A stretch of 64,000 nt of DNA from Brucella pseudintermedia (lineage in GTDB: Bacteria > Pseudomonadota > Alphaproteobacteria > Rhizobiales > Rhizobiaceae). Each line of letters starts with the position of its first letter. The first letter of the stretch is position 1. This document shows positions 8,388 through 16,649 of the stretch, one piece after another. The stretch spans positions 116,873 through 180,872 of the forward strand of contig NZ_WBWE01000012.1 in NCBI RefSeq assembly GCF_008932435.1, written 5' to 3'. The notes under the pieces are model-generated. The model did not search any database, was not told the DNA's origin, and worked only from the letters and a program-made list of their open reading frames with translations. A program made the position numbers and the translations under genes.

Positions 8388-9665
8388 TTAATTCGGATTT
8401 GCCGCCAAAACAAGGCTCGTATTCTGTCCGCCGAAACCGAACGAGTTGGAAAGCACGGCAGAAACCTCCGCCTGACGCTTCACATTCGGCACGACATCAA
8501 GTGGAATAGCGGGGTCCGGATTGTCGTAATTGATGGTCGGCGGCAGCGTGCCTGTCTGGATCGTCAGAAGCGAGAAGACGGCTTCGATGGCGCCCGCTGC
8601 GGTCAGCGTATGGCCGATCATCGACTTGTTGGAGGAAACCGGAATGGAGGCCAGCTTGTCGCCGAATAGGGACGAAAGCGCCAGATATTCCATCTTGTCG
8701 TTTTCTGGCGTCGAGGTGCCGTGAGCATTGATGTAGGAAATCTGGTCTTCGGTGAGACCAGCATCGGCCAATGCGGCGCGCACCGTGCCGATGGCGGGTG
8801 ACGCATCAGGCTTGGAGCGGGTGCGATGGAAATCATCGGCCTTTTCGCCGCAACCGGCAAGAATGCCCAGAACCTTGGCGCCACGCGCAACCGCGCTTTC
8901 CAGCGATTCCATCACCAGAGCGCCAGAACCCTCCGACATGGCAAAGCCGTCGCGGTCCTTGGAGAAGGGTTTTGAAGCCTTTTCCGGCTTGTCGTTCTGG
9001 GTGGAAAGGGCCGACAGCAGCGAGAAGCGGATCAGCGCTTCTGCCGAGACCGAGCCGTCGGTTCCGATGGAAAGAACACGGTCGCTTTCGCCACGGCGGA
9101 TGGCTTCCACGCCGAGCTGGATCGCGGTTGCGCCCGAAGCACACGCCGTCGACAGCGTGATCGGCAGGCCGCGCGTGCCGAAAGCTTCCGACAGCCGTTC
9201 CGCGATATAGCCGAACTGCGTCGTGTTGAAGAGGTCGTCCTGACGCGCGCGACGGCAGGCTTCCAGCAGAAGCTGATAGCTGGCCGGGCCTTCATTCTTC
9301 ACGGTTGCATCAAGCGCAAAGCGGCTTTTCCAGTCGAGTTCGACCGGGGGAGCTGCCAGAAACAGCGGACCGCCGAAATCGGTCGATGAAAGGCCGGATT
9401 GGGCGAGAGCTTCCTCGCCAGCGAGCCGGGCCAGCGCTTCGGAAAGCGCCGATGCGCCCACATCGCTTTCAGGCAGGAAATCGACCGTGCCGGAAAAGCG
9501 CGTGTTGAGATTGTCGGTCGGAAAGCGGGTAATGGTGTGAATGCCCGATTTCCCGCTGGTCAATGCAGCCCAGTTGTCTTCCTTGCCCTGACCGAGCGAG
9601 GAAACCACGCCAGCGCCGGTGATGGCGACAATGGGACGGCCGAGATGGTCTGTATATTTCGTCAT
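8388..9665 (-). CDS. fabF1XL: Beta-ketoacyl-ACP synthase of the VLCFA cluster (FabF1XL)
   Basis: This KAS II-type condensing enzyme (425 residues) elongates acyl chains on AcpXL. All catalytic elements are intact: the nucleophile in STACASGATA near residue 165, NAHGTSTPEND near 312 and KSMIGHTLTAAG near 348. It follows fabF2XL with one base between the stop and the ATG (TAAGATG), so the two are almost certainly translated together. FabF2XL lacks the nucleophile, so this is the active ketosynthase of the pair. Function in building the C28-type hydroxy fatty acid is inferred from the cluster. Confidence 0.92.
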   Translation of the reverse strand: MTKYTDHLGRPIVAITGAGVVSSLGQGKEDNWAALTSGKSGIHTITRFPTDNLNTRFSGTVDFLPESDVGASALSEALARLAGEEALAQSGLSSTDFGGPLFLAAPPVELDWKSRFALDATVKNEGPASYQLLLEACRRARQDDLFNTTQFGYIAERLSEAFGTRGLPITLSTACASGATAIQLGVEAIRRGESDRVLSIGTDGSVSAEALIRFSLLSALSTQNDKPEKASKPFSKDRDGFAMSEGSGALVMESLESAVARGAKVLGILAGCGEKADDFHRTRSKPDASPAIGTVRAALADAGLTEDQISYINAHGTSTPENDKMEYLALSSLFGDKLASIPVSSNKSMIGHTLTAAGAIEAVFSLLTIQTGTLPPTINYDNPDPAIPLDVVPNVKRQAEVSAVLSNSFGFGGQNTSLVLAANPN

Positions 9666-9666
9666 C

Positions 9667-10860
9667 TTATATTCTCACCAGCTTTGCTGCGCCTTCGGCA
9701 CGTGTGGCGCCGACGATGGTGACAATTGCTTCGCTGATTGGGCCACCGGCGTCCTTTTCGGAGGCATCGAGCGGCGCGAAAGCCTCACCCTTCCAGACGG
9801 AAATGGCTGCAAGCGCCAATGCCAGCGGGAACTGCGCCTCGCGCATGTGGCCGGTCAAGCCGGAAATGCCGCGATAGGCTGACGACAGGGCGTCCAGTGC
9901 GGTTTTCTCCGCGCCGGTCGCGTCATGCGCGCCAGAAGCGCCGGAAACAACGTAGGACGGTTCCTTGCCGTCATTGGCAGCAAGCACGAGTTCGCGGATC
10001 GTGTTGGCAAGGTCGGCATTGTCGCGGCGAATCTGCGCGCTTTCAATCCCGGCCACTTCCGCATAGGCGCGCGCGCCACGCTTTGCGGCATGATCGGCGC
10101 TTTCCAGAACGAGGAACACGCCGCCGGAACCGGAAACCATGCCGCCGCCTGCCGACCCGTCGCGGCTCCACAGCGGAGCCCATCCGTCATGCTTGAGCAG
10201 TCCGCCAAGCTCGTGACCGAGAATCATGTCGAAATGTTCGGCATTGTAGGAGCCGCCAACCAGCGCATGGGTGCTCTGGCCGGTGCGGATGCGTGCGGCT
10301 GCGGTCTCGATGGCCGAAAGGCCGGAACCTTCTTCGCCCATGAAGGTGCGCGAGGAACCCGTGACCTTGTGCACGATGGAAATATTGCCTGCGAGCAGGT
10401 TGGAAAGCTGCGCCAGAAACAGGGTTGGGCGCAGTTCGGTCGAGAGTTTCTCGTTCAGCATGACGCCGCGGTCGTTGCCCCGGTCTGCAAACCGGCGGCC
10501 TTCATCCAGAATCTGCATGTCGACGGTAATGTCGCGTTCGCCACCACCAGCGCCCACAACCATATCCATGGTCGCGCAGAGCGCTTCATCGTCCTTCATG
10601 CCTGCGTCCTGAAGCGCCAGCCCTGCGGCATAGGTGCCGAGGCGCTGCCAGGTTTCCATCTGGCGCTGGTCGCCGCGCTTCGGAATTTGCAGGCTCCAAT
10701 CCACTTCGCCGAGCGGGTGAACCGTATGGGGCGCAAAGGTTTCCTTATCGAGACGCGGTTCAGTGCCAGCCTTCGAGAAAGCGTTCCAATGCACGTCTAC
10801 CCCTTCGCCGAGCGAAGAAAGAATGCCGATGCCTGTGATGACGACTTTATTGTTCTGCAT
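9667..10860 (-). CDS. fabF2XL: Ketosynthase-like FabF2XL lacking the active-site cysteine
   Basis: The 397-residue protein has the thiolase fold of FabF: VVITGIGILSSLGEG at the start, a late SGLTGHMREAQFP keeping one His, and a Gly-rich VLVGGS-like turn. Where FabF has TAC-x-S it reads HKVTGSSRTFMGEE (near residue 165), with no cysteine, and the first catalytic His region is SGASGAHDATGAE. It therefore cannot act as a normal condensing enzyme. By analogy with chain-length factors of type II polyketide synthases it probably pairs with FabF1XL, which begins one base after its stop. That pairing is inference. Confidence 0.85.
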   Translation of the reverse strand: MQNNKVVITGIGILSSLGEGVDVHWNAFSKAGTEPRLDKETFAPHTVHPLGEVDWSLQIPKRGDQRQMETWQRLGTYAAGLALQDAGMKDDEALCATMDMVVGAGGGERDITVDMQILDEGRRFADRGNDRGVMLNEKLSTELRPTLFLAQLSNLLAGNISIVHKVTGSSRTFMGEEGSGLSAIETAAARIRTGQSTHALVGGSYNAEHFDMILGHELGGLLKHDGWAPLWSRDGSAGGGMVSGSGGVFLVLESADHAAKRGARAYAEVAGIESAQIRRDNADLANTIRELVLAANDGKEPSYVVSGASGAHDATGAEKTALDALSSAYRGISGLTGHMREAQFPLALALAAISVWKGEAFAPLDASEKDAGGPISEAIVTIVGATRAEGAAKLVRI

Positions 10861-10957
10861 GAGTTGCGTTCTGCCCGTGCTGCTGAAACTGCTCCAGAAA
10901 CGGAATCAGGGCGAACATTTCTGCCCACCCTTGAATACCGTCATATTATGCTCTGGC

Positions 10958-11239
10958 TCAGGCCTTCTTGGCTGCAACCAGCTCGTCGATTTTTGCGCAG
11001 AGGTTCTTGAGAACGAAATATTCCTCAGTCGGAACCTTGCCTTCGTTCACTTCCTGGGTCCACTGCTCAAGCGGAATCTTGATGCCGAAAGCCTTGTCGA
11101 TGGCGAAGACGATGTCGAGGAAGTCGAGGCTGTCGATGCCCAGATCGTCGATGGTGTGGCTATCTGGCGTGATGGTGTCACGGTCGATTTCACTGGTTTC
11201 GGCGATGATGTCGGCGACTTTGTCAAAAGTAGAGGACAA
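10958..11239 (-). CDS. acpXL: Acyl carrier protein for very-long-chain fatty acids, AcpXL
   Basis: A 93-residue, acidic acyl carrier protein. The phosphopantetheine serine lies in [13 protein letters not shown] near residue 37. The long C-terminal part ([19 protein letters not shown]) is typical of AcpXL rather than house-keeping AcpP. It carries the growing C26-C30 chain that is later transferred to lipid A. It is the first gene of the leftward cluster. Only 97 bp separate it from fabF2XL, so the FabZ-type dehydratase found there in Rhizobium is absent. AAGGAAT-type sequence lies upstream of the ATG. Confidence 0.95.
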   Translation of the reverse strand: MSSTFDKVADIIAETSEIDRDTITPDSHTIDDLGIDSLDFLDIVFAIDKAFGIKIPLEQWTQEVNEGKVPTEEYFVLKNLCAKIDELVAAKKA

Positions 11240-11453
11240 GTTTCGATTCCTTTATTCATGGCGGTGCCACAGATGGCACGCATCTGACTGTTTGCGCGTG
11301 TCTAGCGTTTTTCCGGTGACAGGGAAAGTCATATTACCTTCATAAGCACCGGGGCTGTCGAAAGCGCATATAAGGCGCGCAACATGCGAAGCGCAACATA
11401 AAGCCAAACTCTTGTTTTGGAAATAATCTCAAAACCGGGTTATTGCGATGCCG

Positions 11454-12275
11454 TTAGGGTTCGTTTCTGACCCGCCTGATAAAGTACCATAGACCCACGG
11501 CAGCGCAGGCGATCATGATGATCCCAAGCGCATATTGCACCGGGCCGTTTCCCGATGCAATTGCCGCGAGGCCCGATGCGGCGCTGCCCATCGTACCCAA
11601 GGCTTCCGGGTGCATCAAAGCGGATGTGAAGGCCGTATCGGCCTGACGGGCTTTTGTGCCCGAGGCTTCCGGAGGAATCGAAGCAGATTTGGAGGCCGTA
11701 TCGCCTTGAGGGCCCTTGGAAGCGATAGCTCGCGGTTGGGTTGCTGGCGGGGCAAGCGGTGACGCGGCGGCGAGGGCGAACGCACGGTTCCGCACCCGCT
11801 CCACACGCGCGAGCCAGCCTTTTCCGAAGGTTGATGCGGTCGACAGGCTTTTCAGCCAGGATGCGCGGGCGTCGCACAAGGCATTGATGATCTCGCCCGC
11901 GGGCCGCATGTTTGCAGCCGCAACCGTCTTCGCGCCGATCACGCCATCCTCCGGCACGCCCAGAACGCCTTGCAGCATCTTTGCCGCGCGTCCCGGACCC
12001 GAATTGACTGCAAAGTCGAACACTGCGTAGTCGATGCCGGGAGGCAGGTCGTTACCGTCGATCTTGTTCCAGAATTGCGCCTGATAGATTTCCGTGGCGG
12101 TGGCCCGTGTCAGGTTCTGCACATCCTCAGGCGATACGCGACGGCCCTTCCAAGCAGACAGGGTTGCGATGGTAATGCCCATATTGGTTGCGCCTCCGGG
12201 ATCGGCGGGGTTGTCTACATAACCGCCTTCTTCACTGAAAATATAAGGCATGACTTTCTGGAAATTCGACTTCAT
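11454..12275 (-). CDS. GH108-type N-acetylmuramidase with C-terminal membrane anchor
   Basis: The 273-residue protein has a glycosyl hydrolase 108 domain (residues ~5-95; catalytic Glu in FSEEGGYVDNPADPGGATNMGIT-like motif near 15), then a peptidoglycan-binding part (residues ~95-170: LQGVLGVPEDGVIGAKT). There follows a low-complexity Ala/Ser/Pro linker and one membrane segment near residues 246-265 ending in FIRRVRNEP. No N-terminal signal peptide is seen. The linker holds a tandem 21-residue duplication. Relatives are phage endolysins and the Brucella muramidase SagA; SagA may be a paralogue. Upstream of acpXL by 215 bp on the same strand. Confidence 0.82.
   Translation of the reverse strand: MKSNFQKVMPYIFSEEGGYVDNPADPGGATNMGITIATLSAWKGRRVSPEDVQNLTRATATEIYQAQFWNKIDGNDLPPGIDYAVFDFAVNSGPGRAAKMLQGVLGVPEDGVIGAKTVAAANMRPAGEIINALCDARASWLKSLSTASTFGKGWLARVERVRNRAFALAAASPLAPPATQPRAIASKGPQGDTASKSASIPPEASGTKARQADTAFTSALMHPEALGTMGSAASGLAAIASGNGPVQYALGIIMIACAAVGLWYFIRRVRNEP
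11601..11713. repeat. Imperfect tandem 63-bp repeat inside the muramidase gene
   Basis: GGCTTCCGGGTGCATCAAAG at 11601 recurs as GGCTTCCGGAGGAATCGAAG at 11664, a period of 63 bp (21 codons). It encodes two copies of a D-T-A-x2-S-A-x4-PEA-x-GT pattern in the linker before the membrane anchor. Copy number may vary between strains. Confidence 0.75.
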
Positions 12276-12494
12276 TTGAAAAGCCTCTAAATTAGTATTT
12301 ATCCATAATAATCAATAATTTACACGCTATCATAACACCAGTTTCAAGCGGGAAAACAGTCCTAAATTCATCGGTTGTTTCGGCTGGTCAAGTTTTGTTC
12401 AAAATCATTATTTGATCATCTTGCATCTTGCGCCCCGCGCAGGGATGCGGATTCATGGGCACCTCAACGCTGCATCATTTACAGGCGGGCAAAC

Positions 12495-13514
12495 GTGGAT
12501 TCGGAAATCTTTGGGTATGCACCGGACGGGCAGGCGGTTCACCGGCTCACTATCTCCAACGGCCCGCTGACGGCCAAAATCATAAGCTGGGGCGCTGCCG
12601 TCCAGGATTTGCGCATGGAAGGCCACGCAGCGCCGCTTGTGATCGGTTATCGCGACTTTGCCGATTATCCGGCGCATTCGCCGCACCTCGGCGCAATTGC
12701 AGGCCGCTCGGCCAACCGTATCCGCGATGCCCGGTTTGAACTGGACGGAGTGACCTATGAGGTGGAGCCGAATTTTCAGGGCCGTCATAACCTGCATGGC
12801 GGCAGCAAGGGATTAGGCAATCGTGTCTGGAAAATAACCGGGACCGGGCCGGATTTCGTAACGCTTGCGACGGTGGCCGCGGATGGCGAAATGGGCTTTC
12901 CCGGTAACCTGAATGTAAGCTGCACCTACATGCTCAACGCGGACGGAACGCTCATCGTGCGGCTGGAGGCCGTGACCGACAAGCCGACTGTCTGCAACCT
13001 GCTGCATCACAGCTATTTCAATCTCGACGACGGCGGTGAGGGCGATATTCTCGATCACCAGCTTAAAATCGAGGCCGACGCCTATATGCCGGTCGATGAA
13101 GCTCTCATTCCGGACGGGCGCGTTCTGCCGGTCAAGGGGACGCCATATGATTTCAGGGAGTTTCGCCCGATTCGCTTCGAGGAGAACGGCCATCAGGTCC
13201 AATATGACAGCAATTTCTGCCTCGCGGCGGCGCGGGGGCCATTGCGTCCATGTGCGTCAGTGAAGGGCGCGCGTTCCGGCATTCGCCTCGATATTTCGAC
13301 GACAGAGCCGGGCGTTCAGTTCTATGCGGGCAACACGATGGCCAATGATTGCATCGGCCTCACGGGCAAGCCTTATGGCAAGCACGCGGGTTTCTGCCTG
13401 GAGCCGCAGATATGGCCCGGATCGCTGGAATATCCCTATTTCCCGCAGGCAATATTGCGTCCGGGCGAGATTTACGCCCAGACCAGCCATTTCAGCTTTT
13501 CGCGCGAAAGATAA
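12495..13514 (+). CDS. Aldose 1-epimerase (galactose mutarotase family)
   Basis: The 339-residue protein interconverts alpha and beta anomers of aldohexoses. Family marks are intact: GRSANRIRDARF near residue 75, HNLHGG near 100, NLLHHSYFNL near 168 with the catalytic His, and a Glu in CLEPQIWPGS near 300. The GTG start at 12495 (VDSEIFGYAPDGQ) is preferred. The frame stays open upstream but that part is not family-like. It converges on kdgK, whose stop directly abuts its own, so the two genes may be metabolically paired. The exact sugar is not known. Confidence 0.87.
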   Translation: MDSEIFGYAPDGQAVHRLTISNGPLTAKIISWGAAVQDLRMEGHAAPLVIGYRDFADYPAHSPHLGAIAGRSANRIRDARFELDGVTYEVEPNFQGRHNLHGGSKGLGNRVWKITGTGPDFVTLATVAADGEMGFPGNLNVSCTYMLNADGTLIVRLEAVTDKPTVCNLLHHSYFNLDDGGEGDILDHQLKIEADAYMPVDEALIPDGRVLPVKGTPYDFREFRPIRFEENGHQVQYDSNFCLAAARGPLRPCASVKGARSGIRLDISTTEPGVQFYAGNTMANDCIGLTGKPYGKHAGFCLEPQIWPGSLEYPYFPQAILRPGEIYAQTSHFSFSRER

Positions 13515-14432
13515 TCAGTCTGCGAAGGCGGCGCGTGCAGTTTCCATTGGAGCGAGCGCGCCGCGTATCTCGACGACGCGGGCTGCAACCAGATGCGCCT
13601 TGCGGGCTGCGTCCACCGGAGAAAGTCCGTTCAGGCGTGCGGCGAGATAGGCACCGTTAAAACTGTCGCCCGCGCCCGTCGTGTCGACGGCCTGTGCTGC
13701 GACGGACGGCACCAGCACTCTTTCACCGCCGGCGACAAGCAGGGCAGGTTCCGTGCCGTCCTTGACGACGATCTCTTTCACGCCCAGCGCTGCAAGGCGG
13801 TCAGCGCAGGCGCTGGCGTCCTTGTCGCCAAAGAGCGCCTGTTCATCGGGAAAGGTGGGCAGGGCAATATCGGCAATGCGCATTGCTTCGCTGATGATGT
13901 CCTGTGCGACCTTGCGGTCCGGCCATAGCTGGTGGCGGAAATTCGGGTCGAAGGCAATGCGCGAACCCGCGGCGCGGCATTGCCGCAGGACGTCGAAGAA
14001 CGTGTCGCGATGCTCGGGCAGGATGATGGCGACCGAAATACCGGAAAAATAGATGATGTCGCGACCGTGCAGGCTCTTTTCCAGCGCTTCGCGATCACTG
14101 GCGAGACGCCTTGCGGCTGCGTCGCTACGCCAATAGGTGAAGGAGCGCTCGGCGCCGTTGAGCGTGATGGCGTAAAGGCCGGGATGCAGCCCATCGATGA
14201 TCGGGCTATGGGCTATACCAATACCGTTGGAGGTCAGGAACACGCGCTGCTTCTGGGAAAAACTGTCCTGGCCGAACGCGGTCACATATTCCACAGGATA
14301 GGATTTTTCCGTCAGCGCCCGCATGTACCACGCAGTGTTGAGCGTATCGCCTGCAAAACCCATGCGCCACTGGTCGCCTTCATTGCCAGAAAGCTCGATC
14401 ATGCATTCGCCGATAGACGCAAAGCCGCCCAT
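13515..14432 (-). CDS. kdgK: 2-keto-3-deoxygluconate kinase (PfkB family)
   Basis: A ribokinase/PfkB-type sugar kinase of 305 residues. Residues include GECMIELSG near the start, FAGDTLNTAWYMRAL near 27 (typical of KdgK substrate binding), TYWRSDAAARRL near 100 and the ATP-binding/catalytic DTTGAGDSFNGAYLA near 250. It phosphorylates KDG in the cytosol, feeding the Entner-Doudoroff-type aldolase. Sugar specificity is inferred from sequence. It is convergent with the epimerase and is separated from the DUF1045 gene by 342 bp containing a palindromic repeat. Confidence 0.88.
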   Translation of the reverse strand: MGGFASIGECMIELSGNEGDQWRMGFAGDTLNTAWYMRALTEKSYPVEYVTAFGQDSFSQKQRVFLTSNGIGIAHSPIIDGLHPGLYAITLNGAERSFTYWRSDAAARRLASDREALEKSLHGRDIIYFSGISVAIILPEHRDTFFDVLRQCRAAGSRIAFDPNFRHQLWPDRKVAQDIISEAMRIADIALPTFPDEQALFGDKDASACADRLAALGVKEIVVKDGTEPALLVAGGERVLVPSVAAQAVDTTGAGDSFNGAYLAARLNGLSPVDAARKAHLVAARVVEIRGALAPMETARAAFAD

Positions 14433-14658
14433 TTCAGTCTCCTCACTTCCAATGGGGCTAACGCCTATACTAATTTGCCGTCATGTAAAATTGGTTTGTC
14501 GGCAATTCGCTTCTGTCATCTGGCCTTTATCGACTTGCCACATTCATTGTGTAAGCATCCGCCGACCGCATCGCCCGCAAAACGGAACAGTTTTCCGCAA
14601 GTGCGATGCATCATCTGACATTTTGAAGTTCCGCTGACGTCGTGTCGCGAACCTCGCC

Positions 14659-14765
14659 TGGAGCGGTTCCTGTTTTAACGGAATCGTTGGAACCGCTCTA
14701 ACTGTTTGTTTTTGCCGCATTTCCGAACGCAAAACCGTTTCACACTTTTGCTGGAAATGTTCTAA
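14659..14765. repeat. ~107-bp palindromic intergenic repeat (Bru-RS-like)
   Basis: The first half holds GAGCGGTTC/GAACCGCTC arms. The second half holds GCAAAACCGTTTCACACTTT, the reverse complement of the core seen in the tandem repeat at 28334. It ends ten bases before the DUF1045 start codon. It resembles the dispersed palindromes of Brucella. The rest of the 342-bp kdgK-DUF1045 gap shows no other feature. Confidence 0.65.
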
Positions 14766-14774
14766 GGATTTGAC

Positions 14775-15506
14775 ATGCGCTATGCGATCTATTTCACGCC
14801 GCCATCCAACGATGCGCTTTTGAAGGTTGCCGCAAACTGGCTCGGGCGCAACGCGTTCAGCGGTGAGCCGGTAAAGATGCCTGCGATTCGCTCGCTTGCG
14901 ACCGATGAAATCGCCCGGCTGACCGAAGAGCCGCGCCGCTATGGTTTTCATGCGACGATGAAGGCACCGTTCCGTCTGGACGAAAAACACACCGAAAACG
15001 ACCTGCTTTCGGCCTTGATGCATTTCGCATCGTCGGCGTCGCCCGTCATCATCCCTCGTCTGAAGCTTCACGCTATCGGGCCGTTCTTCGCGCTTGTGCC
15101 GGAAGAACCGGTTGCGGAATTGAATCAGCTCGCCAATGATGTCGTCGTTGCTTTCGACCGGTTTCGCGCCCCGCTCAACGAGGCGGAAATCGCGAAGCGA
15201 CGGCCCGAACGTCTGAGCGAGACGCAACGGCACAATATCGAGCGCTGGGGCTATCCTTATGTTTTTGAAGAGTTCCGCTTTCATATGACGCTGACAGGCC
15301 CGGTGGAGGAGAAAGATCGAGCCCGCGTGGAGCGGACGCTGGATGAATTTTTCACGCCGCTGTTGGATGATGCCGTGGAGGTTGCGAACCTCGCCTTGTT
15401 CGTGGAACCTGAGAAAGGGGCTCCTTTCGAGATTCATTCGCTGCATCCTCTGACCGGCGGCAAGGCCGCTTCGGCCCGGGCGCCGCGAGCGGTTGGGAGG
15501 CCGTGA
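14775..15506 (+). CDS. DUF1045 2H-phosphoesterase-like phosphonate-associated protein
   Basis: The 243-residue protein belongs to the DUF1045/Phn-operon family (TIGR03223 type). It has the two histidine motifs of 2H phosphoesterases: FHATMKAPF near residue 58 and FRFHMTLTG near 168. Family members accompany phosphonate (C-P lyase) genes; their reaction is thought to involve cyclic or triphosphate ribosyl intermediates but is not proven. It ends four bases before phnM. AAGGA lies upstream of the ATG at 14775. Confidence 0.87.
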   Translation: MRYAIYFTPPSNDALLKVAANWLGRNAFSGEPVKMPAIRSLATDEIARLTEEPRRYGFHATMKAPFRLDEKHTENDLLSALMHFASSASPVIIPRLKLHAIGPFFALVPEEPVAELNQLANDVVVAFDRFRAPLNEAEIAKRRPERLSETQRHNIERWGYPYVFEEFRFHMTLTGPVEEKDRARVERTLDEFFTPLLDDAVEVANLALFVEPEKGAPFEIHSLHPLTGGKAASARAPRAVGRP

Positions 15507-15509
15507 GCA

Positions 15510-16649
15510 ATGGGAAATGAAACGGTTCTGCGCAACGCCCGCATCGTGCTCGCCGACGATGTTGTCCTCGGTTCCCTGAAGCTGGTGGATGGCAAGATTG
15601 CCGATATTTCTATTGGCGCATCAAGCATCGGCGAGGATATGGAAGGCGACTTCCTGACGCCCGGTCTGGTTGAGCTGCATACGGATCATCTCGAAGGGCA
15701 CTATGCGCCGCGTCCGAAAGTGCGCTGGAACCCGATCGCCGCCGTGCAGGCGCACGACGCCCAGATTGCCGCCTCCGGCATCACCACGGTTTTCGACGCG
15801 CTACGCATCGGCTTCGATGACGATGCCGAGACGGGTATTGACGATATGCGCAAGCTTTCTTCGGCCATTGCCGAGGGCCGCGCGGCTGGGCGCTTGCGCG
15901 CCGACCATTTTCTGCATTTGCGCTGCGAGGTTTCGGCCCCCGATTGCCTTCCGGCCTTCGAAAGGTTCGGCAACCAGCCGCTGGTCAGGCTCGTATCCCT
16001 GATGGACCATGCGCCGGGACAGCGCCAGTTTACGGATATTGAGAGCTACAAGATCTATTTCACGCGCAAGCTGAAATTCTCGGAAGAAGAGTTCCGGCTC
16101 TATTGCGAGCGACGTATCGGCCAGTCGCAGCAATATTCAGCGCCGACGCGCAAGGCGATTGCTGACCTCTGCCATCAGCGCGGGGTTATTCTGGCAAGCC
16201 ATGATGACGCGACGGTGGACCATGTGGCGGAAGCGCAGGCGCAGGGAATAAGGGTTGCGGAATTTCCAACCACACACACGGCCGCGAAGGCGTCAAAGGA
16301 GTCCGGAATGTCCGTGCTCATGGGCGCGCCGAATGTCGTGCGCGGCGGCTCGCATTCGGGAAATGTCTCCGCGCGCGAACTGGCCGAAGCCGGAAATCTC
16401 GACATTATTTCGTCGGACTATATCCCGGCCAGCATGATGCAATCGGCGTTTTTCCTCGCGGATGTGGTCGATGACATTTCGCTGCCGCAGGCTATCCGGT
16501 TCGTTTCGGCTAACCCTGCGCGAGCTGTCGGGCTGGAGGATCGCGGCGAGATCGTTGCGGGCAAGCGGGCCGATCTGGTTCGGGTGCAGGTCGCCGACCA
16601 CGTTCCGATCATCCGCACCGTCTGGCGGGAAGGGCGGCGGGTGATCTAG
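15510..16649 (+). CDS. phnM: Alpha-D-ribose 1-methylphosphonate 5-triphosphate diphosphatase
   Basis: This amidohydrolase-fold enzyme (379 residues) removes pyrophosphate from the triphosphate intermediate of the C-P lyase pathway. Metal-binding motifs are intact: LVELHTDHLEGHYAPRP near residue 55, SLMDHAPGQRQ near 165, ASHDDATVDHV near 230 and IISSDYIPASMM near 302. The final metal Asp is present in SDY. Only DUF1045 accompanies it; the C-P lyase core genes (phnGHIJKL) are not in this window. Its stop overlaps the convergent HAD gene by 4 bp. Confidence 0.94.
   Translation: MGNETVLRNARIVLADDVVLGSLKLVDGKIADISIGASSIGEDMEGDFLTPGLVELHTDHLEGHYAPRPKVRWNPIAAVQAHDAQIAASGITTVFDALRIGFDDDAETGIDDMRKLSSAIAEGRAAGRLRADHFLHLRCEVSAPDCLPAFERFGNQPLVRLVSLMDHAPGQRQFTDIESYKIYFTRKLKFSEEEFRLYCERRIGQSQQYSAPTRKAIADLCHQRGVILASHDDATVDHVAEAQAQGIRVAEFPTTHTAAKASKESGMSVLMGAPNVVRGGSHSGNVSARELAEAGNLDIISSDYIPASMMQSAFFLADVVDDISLPQAIRFVSANPARAVGLEDRGEIVAGKRADLVRVQVADHVPIIRTVWREGRRVI

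Noticed and set aside
11454..12275. Prophage remnant suggested by the endolysin-like muramidase
   Set aside because: No holin, structural or integrase genes, att-like repeats or composition change are seen nearby; all neighbours are core genes.
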